Of a DNA stretch of 64,000 nt, positions 1 through 7,941 are shown piece by piece (the stretch's first letter is position 1; every line of letters begins with the position of its first letter). The notes beneath the pieces are model-generated. The model had not been told where the DNA came from, did no database searches, and was given only the letters and a program-made list of their open reading frames with translations. Source of the stretch: CAXPZW01 sp964221845 (GTDB lineage Bacteria > Bacteroidota > Bacteroidia > Flavobacteriales_D > Sanyastnellaceae); NCBI GenBank assembly GCA_964221845.1, contig CAXPZW010000032.1, positions 165,601 through 229,600 of the forward strand, written 5' to 3'. The translations under genes and the position numbers were made by a program.

Positions 1-365
1 GCATCCGCACCGGCGAAAAGATCATCGGCTACATCCGCCGCGACCGCAAGCACCCGTTTTTCAGTCGGGATATGCTGTGGTGGAACGGCGCCGTGCCCGA
101 GTACAAGGAAGCGGACGCGTTCACGGGGCTGACTACATCAGACGGCCGCAAGCTGTTTGTGCACGACATCGTACGCGTGCATTTCACAGGGGTCTTCTCC
201 CCTGCCAAGGACATGCGCATTGCCAAGCTGGACCACCGGTTTTGGCTCATTGACCTCAACACCCAAAACCGGCTCGCGCTCACCGACAAGCGCATCATCC
301 GCATGAAATTCCGATCCCACACCTTTTTGAACACCGATCGCATCTTTGGCGTAGACCCGCGGTAA
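1..365 (+). CDS. YopX-like protein, C-terminal part (runs off the window start)
   Basis: The frame is open from the first bases (frame of position 3) to TAA at 363-365, so only the last ~120 codons are seen. The segment AFTGLTTSDGRKLFVHDIV resembles the YopX/phage-protein signature FTGLxDxxGxxIYxGDIV, followed by a beta-rich stretch and DHRFWLIDL. YopX-like proteins are small beta-barrel proteins of unknown role, often phage-borne. No phage gene lies downstream, so a phage link cannot be judged here. The first in-frame ATG is at 72, but the reading frame and the similarity extend upstream of it, so that ATG is probably internal. Confidence 0.5.
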   Translation, partial: IRTGEKIIGYIRRDRKHPFFSRDMLWWNGAVPEYKEADAFTGLTTSDGRKLFVHDIVRVHFTGVFSPAKDMRIAKLDHRFWLIDLNTQNRLALTDKRIIRMKFRSHTFLNTDRIFGVDPR

Positions 366-389
366 GCGCAGGATGGCTACCTTTCAGCC

Positions 390-2609
390 ATGCGCCTTGC
401 TTTGTTGTTGATGGGTACACTTTTGAGTCTGGGAGCTGCGGGGCAAACCTTCCGCAGCCTCACCGAATTGGGCACCCGCGCCGAATCTGACGGCGACTGG
501 AACCTCGCCCTGCATTACTACCAACAAGCCTTTGCGCTGGACAGCGCCAACTTTGACGCCACCATCCGCTACGCCACCGCCTTGCGCGAAACCAAGGACT
601 ACCGTCGCGCGGCCTTCTACTACGACAAGACCTACAGCAAGGACAAAGGGAAGAAGTACCCCGAAGGACTCTTCTACCTGGCTTTGATGCAACAGCAGAA
701 CGGCAACTACCTGCAAGCACTCAAGCACTTTGAGAAGTACCTCAAGAAGAACAAACGCAACAAGGAAAGCCTCCAGTACCGCCGCGCCGAGCAAGGCGTT
801 GCCGGATGCACATTTGCGCTCAACGCCCGGCGCGATGCGGGTTGGTTGGATGTGCTTCCGGTAGGCACGCCCCTCAACACTCCCGACAGCGAGTTTGCTC
901 CATGGCTGCTGAAAGACAGCACCTTGTTTGTGACCGCCCAATACCCCAAAGTGGAGGCCAGTGCGGGCGTCATTCGTCACTACAACGCCAAACTCAACGC
1001 AGACTCCTCCTGGACCGCAGCCGACGACGAATGGACGCCTTTCCCTGGAGAACGCGTTCCCGAGGGCAACGGCGTGATCAGCCCCATCTTGGAAGACATG
1101 TATTTGGTTCGCTGCGAAGGCGAATGCGCCATCTACCGCTGCAAGAAAACCGAATACGGCTGGGGCAAGCCCGAACGCCTGTCGGGCATCAACCAATCGG
1201 GGTATGCGAGCACCATGCCGCACGTGGGGCGGATTGGCAACAAGGAAGTGCTCTTTTACGCCTCCAACCGCCCCGGTGGGCAAGGCGGCTACGACATTTG
1301 GTGGAGCGAGTTGAACAACGGCATCCCTAGCCCTCCGGTGAACGCAGGAAGTCGCGTGAATTCACCCGAAAACGAGGTAACGCCGTTTTACCTGGATTCC
1401 ACGCTGTACTTCTCCAGCACGTGGCACGCCGGATTTGGCGGTTACGACGTGTTTCGCAGCAAAGGCAAGCCCCGCAGTTTGGACCGCCCCATCAACATGG
1501 GCTACCCTTTGAATTCTCCTGCAAACGACTTGTACTTCCGCTACTTTGTGGACTCGGATTTGGGACTCATGGCCTCCAACCGTGAAGGCAGCTTGGCGGG
1601 CACCAACGGCACCTGCTGCAACGACCTCTACCGCCTGGATTTCACCGACTCCACCCGCGTAGAACACATCGACCCGGTGTACGCCAACCTCGAAGAACTG
1701 AGCCGCTACTTGCCCGTCACCCTCTACTTCCACAACGACGAACCCGATCCCAACAGCAGGGACACGGTGTCTTCGGTGGACTACCTACAGGCCTATGCCT
1801 CCTACCTCAAGCTGGAAGCCGAATACGACCGCCAAATGCAACGCGGCAAAAAGGCCGAAACCGCCGAAAGCGCGGCCTTTGAAGTGGCCTCGTTCTTTGA
1901 TTTTGAAGTGGACAAGGGCAAGAACGACCTAGAGATTTTCATGCCGCTCCTGCTGCAAGCCCTGGAAGAAGGCACCTCGGTGGAACTGCAGGTGCGCGGG
2001 TTTGCTTCGCCACGGGCCAAGAGCGACTACAACGTGAACTTAACCAAACGCCGCATCAGCAGTTTGGAACGAACGCTGCGCCGCTACGACAACGGAGTGC
2101 TGCGTCCTTACTTTGACGGCTCGGCCCCCAACGGCGCCCTGCTGCAACTTACGCCCCTGCCCTTTGGCGAATACCAAGCCGACCAAACCGTCAGTGATGC
2201 TTTGGACGACGAACAAGAGTCCATCTATAGCCGCGGCGCGCGGTTGGAGCGCAAGATCATGGTGGAAAGTGTGCAGCGCATTGCAGACGCCAATCCTGCG
2301 CCTGAATTCACCCCGGACCGCCGCGTTCACGACTTTGGAAACGTGGACCCGCGTTTTCCGGTGAGCAGAACCTTCAAGGTGCGCAACACGGGCAATGCGC
2401 CCATGTCCATCATCAAAGTGAAGGCCTCGTGCGGATGTACCGTGCCAGAGTTGGCACAACAGGAGCTGCAGCCCGGTGAAGAAACCGAGCTCGTGGTCAC
2501 CTTCAACCCCGAAGGATTATCAGGTGCACTGGTACGTACGGTAGAAATCTGGGTCGAAGGCCAACCCGAACCTCAAGTGATTCAGATAACCGCCAACGTG
2601 GCCCCTTAG
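390..2609 (+). CDS. TPR / PD40 beta-propeller / OmpA-like / DUF1573 envelope protein
   Basis: A 739-residue secreted protein. Residues 1-18 form a signal peptide ending AAG|Q. Tetratricopeptide-like helices cover ~20-140, WD40-like PD40 blades ~150-420 (FYASNRPGGQGGYDIWW, YFSSTWHAGFGGYDVF), a degenerate OmpA-like domain ~495-625 (VELQVRGFAS, then NVNLTKRRISSL), and a DUF1573 Ig-like domain ~635-739 with the KASCGCTVPE motif. The TPR-PD40-OmpA order recalls PorE-type proteins linked to type IX secretion and peptidoglycan, but the usual peptidoglycan-binding Asp (GHxD) is replaced (GFAS), and a DUF1573 domain is added at the end. TACCTTTC at 378-385 is one base off the TAnnTTTG promoter element. 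The stop overlaps the convergent next gene by 4 bp. Confidence 0.8.
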   Translation: MRLALLLMGTLLSLGAAGQTFRSLTELGTRAESDGDWNLALHYYQQAFALDSANFDATIRYATALRETKDYRRAAFYYDKTYSKDKGKKYPEGLFYLALMQQQNGNYLQALKHFEKYLKKNKRNKESLQYRRAEQGVAGCTFALNARRDAGWLDVLPVGTPLNTPDSEFAPWLLKDSTLFVTAQYPKVEASAGVIRHYNAKLNADSSWTAADDEWTPFPGERVPEGNGVISPILEDMYLVRCEGECAIYRCKKTEYGWGKPERLSGINQSGYASTMPHVGRIGNKEVLFYASNRPGGQGGYDIWWSELNNGIPSPPVNAGSRVNSPENEVTPFYLDSTLYFSSTWHAGFGGYDVFRSKGKPRSLDRPINMGYPLNSPANDLYFRYFVDSDLGLMASNREGSLAGTNGTCCNDLYRLDFTDSTRVEHIDPVYANLEELSRYLPVTLYFHNDEPDPNSRDTVSSVDYLQAYASYLKLEAEYDRQMQRGKKAETAESAAFEVASFFDFEVDKGKNDLEIFMPLLLQALEEGTSVELQVRGFASPRAKSDYNVNLTKRRISSLERTLRRYDNGVLRPYFDGSAPNGALLQLTPLPFGEYQADQTVSDALDDEQESIYSRGARLERKIMVESVQRIADANPAPEFTPDRRVHDFGNVDPRFPVSRTFKVRNTGNAPMSIIKVKASCGCTVPELAQQELQPGEETELVVTFNPEGLSGALVRTVEIWVEGQPEPQVIQITANVAP

Positions 2610-3124
2610 GACGCCTTGGCGAGCTTGGCTGCGTATTCGGGCTTGAGGCTGCCCTCTTCGTCAAACCACGTTTTGAGCGCTACGCGCTTTTCTTTCTTGC
2701 CCGACTCTCCAATGGTGTCGATTTTGCCGTGTACCGCGCGCAAGCGGAAGGCCGACTGGTTGATGGCGGCTTTGAGTTCCTTAAGTTTGTCCTCTTTGAT
2801 GTTGAATTGAATCTGTGCCATTTGCACCAATTCACTGTAAAACACCGGACGGTCAATTTTACGCAGGGTTTTAAGGATGAAGTCTCCCCAAATGGACTTG
2901 CGTCCGCGTTTGCCTTTGCGCTTGCGTTTGGGCTTGGTCACTGCCGCTGTAGGCTTGGCCGCGGCTGGGGCGCTGGCGGTTACAGTGGGCAAATCGTCCA
3001 CCTGAACGCCAAGTTTTTCCAATACACTTTTCAGGTGTTCATAGCGGGCCATGGTTTGGACCAGCTCCGCCTCGTAAAATTGGCGCAATGCGCGGCTTTC
3101 TGCGTCGTTGAAGACTACACTCAT
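2606..3124 (-). CDS. Conserved hypothetical protein with basic linker and winged-helix-like end
   Basis: 172 residues, not recognised as a named family. It has an N-terminal helical segment (1-45, FYEAELVQTMARYEHLKSVL), an Ala/Pro-rich linker, a strongly basic patch KPKRKRKGKRGRKS near 63-76, and a C-terminal domain beginning IWGDFILKTLRKIDRPVFYS. That last part reads like a winged-helix fold of the HARE type, though this is by eye only. The basic patch suggests nucleic-acid binding (inference). It is convergent with the preceding gene (4-bp overlap) and has its own ~150-bp upstream gap. ATG start at 3124. Confidence 0.65.
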   Translation of the reverse strand: MSVVFNDAESRALRQFYEAELVQTMARYEHLKSVLEKLGVQVDDLPTVTASAPAAAKPTAAVTKPKRKRKGKRGRKSIWGDFILKTLRKIDRPVFYSELVQMAQIQFNIKEDKLKELKAAINQSAFRLRAVHGKIDTIGESGKKEKRVALKTWFDEEGSLKPEYAAKLAKAS

Positions 3125-3273
3125 CAGAAATAATTTTTATTGCATTGATTGAAACAATCAACGCCTTTTCAATCGCAAAGATGCCTTTTTCTAAATGAAT
3201 TTGGGCCAGACATGGCACCTTCAGACCGCATTCTCACAAAATAACGCCGCCAAAAAACGTCAAATTAAACGGA

Positions 3274-5292
3274 TCAATCCAACCCGATCAACGCAATGAA
3301 TTCGGTTTCGGTGAGCATGGGAACGCCCAGTTTCTCGGCCTTTTCGCGTTTACTTGGGCCCATGTTATCTCCAGCCAAAACATAATCTGTTTTGCCGCTG
3401 ATGGAGCCCACGTTCTTGCCGCCGTGCTGCTCGATCAACGCTTTCCACTCGCCCCGCGAATAGTGGTTGAATACACCCGAAACGACTACCGCCTTCCCAG
3501 AGAGGGCATCGCCCAGAGGTTCAGGTGCGGCTTCGGCCTCGAATTGCAAACCCGCTGCTTGCAGGCGTTCAACGAGGTCTACCGCACGTTCGTCGGCAAA
3601 GAAAGCCAGCACGCTTTGCGCAATGCGTTCTCCGATTTCGTCTACCGCTACAAGGGCTTCTTGGTCCGCGATGCGCAGCGCGTCTATGGAGCCAAAGGCC
3701 GCGGCCAGCTTCTTGGCCACCGTCTCCCCCACATACCGGATGCCGAGGGCAAACAGCACTTTTGGAAAGGGCTGCTGCATGCTAGCGGTGATTCCCGCCA
3801 ACATCTTCTCTACCGAACGCTCAGCCATGCGCTCAAGTGGCAAGAGCTGCTCGGGGGTGAGGCTGTACAAGTCGGCAGCGTCGCGGATGAGGCCTGCGTC
3901 AAACAACTGCTCGATGGTTTCGGTGCCTACCCCGTCGATGTTCATGGCTTTGCGGGAGATGAAATGCTCCATGCGCCCTTTCACTTGGGGAGGACATAAC
4001 AGCGTATTGGGGCAATAGTGCAACGCTTCACCTTCTTGGCGCTCTAGAGGTGTGCTGCATTCGGGGCAGGTCGTTGCGTAGACCAGTGGTTGCGCATCTG
4101 CGGGACGCGATTCCATCTGCACCCCCACGACTTTGGGAATGATCTCCCCTCCTTTCTCCACAAACACGTGGTCGCCCACACGCAAATCGAGCTTGGCGAT
4201 TTGATCGGCGTTGTGCAGGGAGGCGCGGCGCACGGTGGTGCCCGCCAAGAAGATGGGTTCCAGTTCGGCAACGGGCGTGATGGCGCCGGTGCGTCCCACC
4301 TGGTAGGTCACTGCGTTGAGTCGTGTGGCCAACTGTTCAGCCTTGAACTTATAGGCGATGGCCCAACGTGGACTCTTGGCCGTCATGCCGAGCTCCTCTT
4401 GCTGGGCGTAGCGGTTCACTTTGATGACCACCCCGTCGATGTCAAACGGGAGCGCGTGGCGTGCGGTGTCCCAATACTGCAAGAAGTCCAAGACCTCCTC
4501 GATGCGGTGGGTGCGGGCAATGAAACGGTCGGCGGACTTGGGCACTTGGAAGCCCCAACTGCGGGCGTGTTCCAATCCGTCGTAGTGGTTGTCGTAGGGC
4601 AAGTCGTCGGCATAAACTGCGTACAGGAAGCAGTCCAATCCACGTGCCGCTACAAACGCAGAGTCTTTGTTTTTAAGGGTGCCCGCCGCGGTGTTACGCG
4701 GGTTGGCGTACAGCTCCTCTCCTGCCGCTTCGCGTTCGGCGTTCAGCCGTTCAAATTCGGCGTGGGGCAGGAAGATCTCGCCTCGGATTTCGAAACGCTC
4801 GGGGTAATCGCCGCGGAGTTGCAGCGGGATGCTTTTGATGGTACGCACATTTTTGGTGACGTCCTCTCCCTGGCTGCCGTCGCCGCGTGTGAGGGCGCGT
4901 ACCAGCGTGCCGTTCTCATAGCGCAAGGAAATGGCCACACCATCATACTTAAGCTCTAAAACATACTCAGGGTCGGTGTCCAAAAGCTTGCGCAGTCGGT
5001 CTTCCCACTCTGCAATCTCTTCGGCGCTGTAGGTGTTGGACAGGCTCAACATGGGGATCGCGTGCGCCACCTTTTGGAAGGTGTCGGTCAGGTCTCCACC
5101 CACGCGCCCGGTGGGGCTGTTGGGCGACTTGAGCTCGGGGAATTGGGCTTCAAGCGCTTGCAACTCGCGCAGCAAGCCATCAAAAGCCTGGTCAGAGATT
5201 TCTGGGCGGGCTTCCACGTAGTACAAGTGGTTGTGGTGGTGGAGTTCCGCAGACAGCGCTGCCACGCGTTCACGGGCCTGGTCAATATTCAT
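3274..5292 (-). CDS. ligA: NAD-dependent DNA ligase LigA
   Basis: A 672-residue bacterial DNA ligase that seals nicks using NAD+. The adenylation motif ELKYDGVAIS places the nucleophilic Lys near residue 115. The OB fold and a four-Cys zinc finger (CPEC...YCPNTLLC) precede helix-hairpin-helix repeats (MNIDGVGTETIEQL, ALGIRYVGETVA), and a BRCT domain (GKAVVVSGVF...GKTDYVLAGD) closes the protein. The frame is open to 5358, but ATG at 5292 (MNIDQARERV) matches the family start and overlaps the end of the upstream gene by 11 bp, which indicates translational coupling. Length is normal for LigA. Confidence 0.97.
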   Translation of the reverse strand: MNIDQARERVAALSAELHHHNHLYYVEARPEISDQAFDGLLRELQALEAQFPELKSPNSPTGRVGGDLTDTFQKVAHAIPMLSLSNTYSAEEIAEWEDRLRKLLDTDPEYVLELKYDGVAISLRYENGTLVRALTRGDGSQGEDVTKNVRTIKSIPLQLRGDYPERFEIRGEIFLPHAEFERLNAEREAAGEELYANPRNTAAGTLKNKDSAFVAARGLDCFLYAVYADDLPYDNHYDGLEHARSWGFQVPKSADRFIARTHRIEEVLDFLQYWDTARHALPFDIDGVVIKVNRYAQQEELGMTAKSPRWAIAYKFKAEQLATRLNAVTYQVGRTGAITPVAELEPIFLAGTTVRRASLHNADQIAKLDLRVGDHVFVEKGGEIIPKVVGVQMESRPADAQPLVYATTCPECSTPLERQEGEALHYCPNTLLCPPQVKGRMEHFISRKAMNIDGVGTETIEQLFDAGLIRDAADLYSLTPEQLLPLERMAERSVEKMLAGITASMQQPFPKVLFALGIRYVGETVAKKLAAAFGSIDALRIADQEALVAVDEIGERIAQSVLAFFADERAVDLVERLQAAGLQFEAEAAPEPLGDALSGKAVVVSGVFNHYSRGEWKALIEQHGGKNVGSISGKTDYVLAGDNMGPSKREKAEKLGVPMLTETEFIALIGLD

Positions 5293-5959
5293 CGCGCACA
5301 GATTGGTCCCAGATGCTGCGCACGAGTTTGGCGAGCTTGATCCGGAGTTTGACAACATAAATCCAGCCTTGATAGGCCTGGCGAATTTCAGCCGGAGCTT
5401 GGGTCACGTGGCGGTAGCCGGCGCCGGCGCCAGCACTGATCCACCAATTGACGTGGTAGAACCCTGAAGTGCTCCACTCCACAGGCCGCACCGATATGCG
5501 GTCGTCGAGCTCCACACTATCCAGGGTTTGACTGCCGTAGGTCACCGCCACTTGGCCGGCGCCATAGTGCAAAGCGGCGGACCACTCCCATTTGGGATGC
5601 AACAGCAAGACGCGCTCGTAGTAAAGGCTGGCGTAGTTCAGGTTGAAGCGTGCGGAATCCAGCCCGGGACTGATGACCTGCCCGTTGTTTTCATTGCCCA
5701 CCTGTGTGGTGGCCCCGTATATGCCGAGACCAAAGCGGTGCACACGGCGGTACTCCGCACCCAAACGCAGCCCACCGATGCGCACAGGCGAACCGTTGAT
5801 GGTTGACGAACGCGCGTCGAGCACCACATCGGCCTTCCACTTGTGAAAGCTGTCATTCAACGGTGTGAGACCACGTACGGTCCAAACCGTGTCTTGGTAC
5901 TGGGCCAAAACACCGGTACCCCCCCCCGTCAGAAGCAGAAAAAGCAGGGCTTTTCGCAT
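5282..5959 (-). CDS. Hypothetical secreted/outer-membrane protein
   Basis: 225 residues from ATG 5959, chosen because it opens a signal peptide (MRKALLFLLL ... VLAQ); the longer open frame upstream lacks signal character. The rest alternates hydrophobic and polar residues and is rich in aromatic-ended strands (VHRFGLGIYGATTQVG, LNYASLYYERVLLL, WSTSGFYHVNWWISAGAGAGY), consistent with a small outer-membrane beta-barrel. It ends with a basic stretch (YVVKLRIKLAKLV). Its stop overlaps the ligA start by 11 bp, so the two are probably co-transcribed although no functional link is evident. Function unknown. Confidence 0.7.
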   Translation of the reverse strand: MRKALLFLLLTGGGTGVLAQYQDTVWTVRGLTPLNDSFHKWKADVVLDARSSTINGSPVRIGGLRLGAEYRRVHRFGLGIYGATTQVGNENNGQVISPGLDSARFNLNYASLYYERVLLLHPKWEWSAALHYGAGQVAVTYGSQTLDSVELDDRISVRPVEWSTSGFYHVNWWISAGAGAGYRHVTQAPAEIRQAYQGWIYVVKLRIKLAKLVRSIWDQSVRDEY

Positions 5960-6075
5960 GCCACAAATATGGGCAAATGGGGCGCTCAAAAGGCGTGAAA
6001 CTTGTGGTTGAAACGTGTGAACAACTCCGCCCCCAAACAAACCAAACCTGGGCTGTTCCCCGTTATCTTCAAAGC

Positions 6076-6555
6076 ATGGAGACCGATATACACTTCGACC
6101 CAACCGCCTTTCGCGTGATGGGATCGGGCAGACTAGTACATGCGTTTGAGCACATCAGCGCCCTGAAAGCCCGCCACCCTGAGGCCCGCGTTGTGATCGG
6201 TTGCGACTCTCAGAATTACAGCCAACGCACGGTTTACGTGACCACGATTGTATTGCGCTTTCCGCGCAGTGGCGCTCACGTGATTTACCTGAAAGAATCG
6301 TTGCCACGCATCCCAGACATGTGGACCAAGCTGTGGGGCGAAACCCAGCGTTCGGTGTCCTTGGCCTTTGCGCTAGAAAACGCCTGTGGCATCCACGCGG
6401 ACCAAATCGATTTGGACTACAACCGGGATCCTGCGTTTGCGTCGCACAAACTGCTGGGCCCATCGGAGGGCTACATCAAGAGTCTAGGATTTCAAGCTGC
6501 GGCCAAACCGGAGCTGCTCATGGCCGTGTGGGCAGCGAACGCCCTGTGCCATTAA
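6076..6555 (+). CDS. Predicted RNase H-like nuclease, YkuK/DUF458 type
   Basis: 159 residues from ATG 6076 (METDIHFDP); the frame upstream of that ATG is not protein-like. The core RVVIGCDSQNYSQRTVYVTTIVL carries the Asp-Ser pattern of the DUF458/YkuK family, which is predicted to have an RNase H fold. Later acidic residues (DQIDLDYNRDP) could complete a metal site. TATCTTCA at 6063-6070 is a partial TAnnTTTG promoter match just before the start. The gene stands alone. Biochemical function of the family is not established. Confidence 0.75.
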   Translation: METDIHFDPTAFRVMGSGRLVHAFEHISALKARHPEARVVIGCDSQNYSQRTVYVTTIVLRFPRSGAHVIYLKESLPRIPDMWTKLWGETQRSVSLAFALENACGIHADQIDLDYNRDPAFASHKLLGPSEGYIKSLGFQAAAKPELLMAVWAANALCH

Positions 6556-6680
6556 GTGCTGATAAACAGCGTTTTCCACAATGAAAATCGGAGAAGTGTG
6601 GTCCTTAGCACCAAATTAAGGCTCCACATGTGACGATCTTGGGAGTGGAACCGTCCAAAAGACGAACCAAACCCGCCCTC

Positions 6681-6752
6681 ATGTCAGCTATCGCTCGAAA
6701 GATTGTTGTTTTTGTCTTGACCTTGGCCAGCCTGTATCTGCTGGTGGTCTGA
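6681..6752 (+). CDS. Possible 23-residue membrane micropeptide
   Basis: ATG 6681 to TGA 6752 encodes a basic N-terminus (MSAIARK) followed by a continuous hydrophobic helix (IVVFVLTLASLYLLVV). This is the layout of a single-pass membrane micropeptide. No conservation can be checked here, and such ORFs arise by chance, so confidence is low. Confidence 0.25.
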   Translation: MSAIARKIVVFVLTLASLYLLVV

Positions 6753-6816
6753 CCCCCTCTCTAAGTGTATTGACTAGTTGTCGCGCTGCCAGGTGCGGCT
6801 TATTTGGTCTTTTGGG

Positions 6817-7002
6817 TCACTGTGTAGAACACTCCAGTGGCCATGCCCCCCTCAAGGCAACTTGTTTCCAGAAGGTCGCAACGCCTGCCTGCACGGCTTC
6901 TGCGTACTGGGCATCCAAGACCTCTGTGTGCTGTTCTGCAGACTGCGAGCCTGCAACCAAGGTAAGGGCGATAAAGGCGGTGGTGGTGATGAGCTTTTTC
7001 GT
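6817..7002 (-). pseudogene. Remnant of a small secreted protein (start codon lost)
   Basis: On the minus strand the frame reads (T)KKLITTTAFIALTLVAGS and continues to residue 61 before a stop. Lys-Lys followed by a hydrophobic run and VAGS is a textbook signal peptide, but the codon where ATG would be expected (7000-7002) is ACG, and no GTG or TTG start lies close upstream. Either the start was lost by a single T-to-C change or an ACG start is used. The protein after the signal shows no recognised domain. Confidence 0.35.
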
Positions 7003-7099
7003 GGCGCGTTCGTTATTCGCAGTTTGGTGCCACGCTTTTCCTTCGCAGGACCAGTATTCGATGAGTGGTAACCCTCCTCCGACGAATGGTTGAGAATAT

Positions 7100-7133
7100 A
7101 GTACCCCGGTTTGCCTTCGCAAACCGGGGTACT
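7100..7133. terminator. Perfect 15-bp hairpin, possible terminator
   Basis: Arms AGTACCCCGGTTTGC (7100-7114) and its exact reverse complement (7119-7133) enclose a CTTC loop. It is very stable, but neither side carries a clear T-run, so it may be a processing or structural element rather than an intrinsic terminator. It lies downstream of the regulator gene ending at 7249 (minus strand). Confidence 0.5.
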
Positions 7134-7248
7134 GCTTTACCAAACTGTTCCTAACGAAAACGGAATACAGCTAAGTCAAATGTGAGGGCTTCTCGTGGTC
7201 CGTTCCGGCTTGTTTCGATCAGCGGCAGACCATCACCGACAAGCGGTA

Positions 7249-7941
7249 TCAAACGGTATTTATGCGCTTCATCAGCACCGGGCGTTTGGAGCGTGAAATG
7301 GGGATCATGCGGTCGCCCGCCACCAGGTTGGTCTCTTCAATGTCCACCACCTTGCTCAAGTTGACAATGAACGAGCGGTGCACTTTGAAGAATTCTTGGC
7401 GCCCGGTCAGCTTCTCTTCCACCCGTTTGAGGGTGCTGTTTACAATGAACCGGTGGTCAGCGGTTTTGAAGATCACGTAGTCGCGCAGCGCCTCCACAAA
7501 CAGAATATCGTCGTAGTTCAGGCGGACGAGCTTCCCGTCGGCCTTGACAAAGAGGTGGTCGTTTTCGGCGGTAGCAGGTTCTTCGCTGGCGCGCATGCCG
7601 CGGTACTTCTCCATGGCTTTGCTGAAGCGCGGATACCCAATGGGCTTGACCAAGTAGTCAATCACGCTGTATTCGAAGGCTTGGAGGGCATATTCGGTAG
7701 AACCGGTGGTCAGGATGATCTCGGGTCGCGCGTGCAAGCTTTCAATCACCTCCAAACCGGTGAGCTCGGGCATCTCTACATCCAGGAAGACCAGATCTAC
7801 TTCATTGTCTTTGAGGTAGTTGACCGCAGCAAATCCGTCTTCGAGGACAGCCACCACTTCCAGGTCTTCAAATTTCTCACACATTTTCACCAGGGCTTGG
7901 CGGGCCAGGGCTTCATCGTCTACAATCACAGTGCGGATCAT
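7249..7941 (-). CDS. LytTR-family response regulator
   Basis: 230 residues: a receiver domain (acidic DD at 8-9, phospho-acceptor Asp54 in VFLDVEMP, Lys99 in YLVKP) joined to a C-terminal LytTR DNA-binding domain (VRLNYDDILFVEALRDYV, FFKVHRSFIVNL). LytTR regulators bind DNA through a beta-sheet domain and are common in Bacteroidota. Its ATG overlaps the TGA of the upstream hybrid kinase gene (7938-7941), so the two form a translationally coupled pair and the kinase is its likely phosphodonor. Confidence 0.93.
   Translation of the reverse strand: MIRTVIVDDEALARQALVKMCEKFEDLEVVAVLEDGFAAVNYLKDNEVDLVFLDVEMPELTGLEVIESLHARPEIILTTGSTEYALQAFEYSVIDYLVKPIGYPRFSKAMEKYRGMRASEEPATAENDHLFVKADGKLVRLNYDDILFVEALRDYVIFKTADHRFIVNSTLKRVEEKLTGRQEFFKVHRSFIVNLSKVVDIEETNLVAGDRMIPISRSKRPVLMKRINTV

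Larger units (their letters stand above)
6556..7248. other. 693-bp gap between genes: no confident gene
   Basis: No long frame here behaves like a conserved protein. The gap holds three minor items listed separately: a 23-codon hydrophobic ORF at 6681, a minus-strand signal-peptide remnant (6817-7002), and a perfect 15-bp hairpin at 7100-7133. It may be a site of gene loss. Confidence 0.6.

Noticed and set aside
384..1283. Long minus-strand frame opposite the TPR/PD40 gene (and similar shadows at 12223-13518, 15916-16959, 23523-24746, 39254-40879)
   Set aside because: Typical GC-rich antisense shadows: low-complexity Val/His/Gly composition and no domain, each opposite a well-supported gene.
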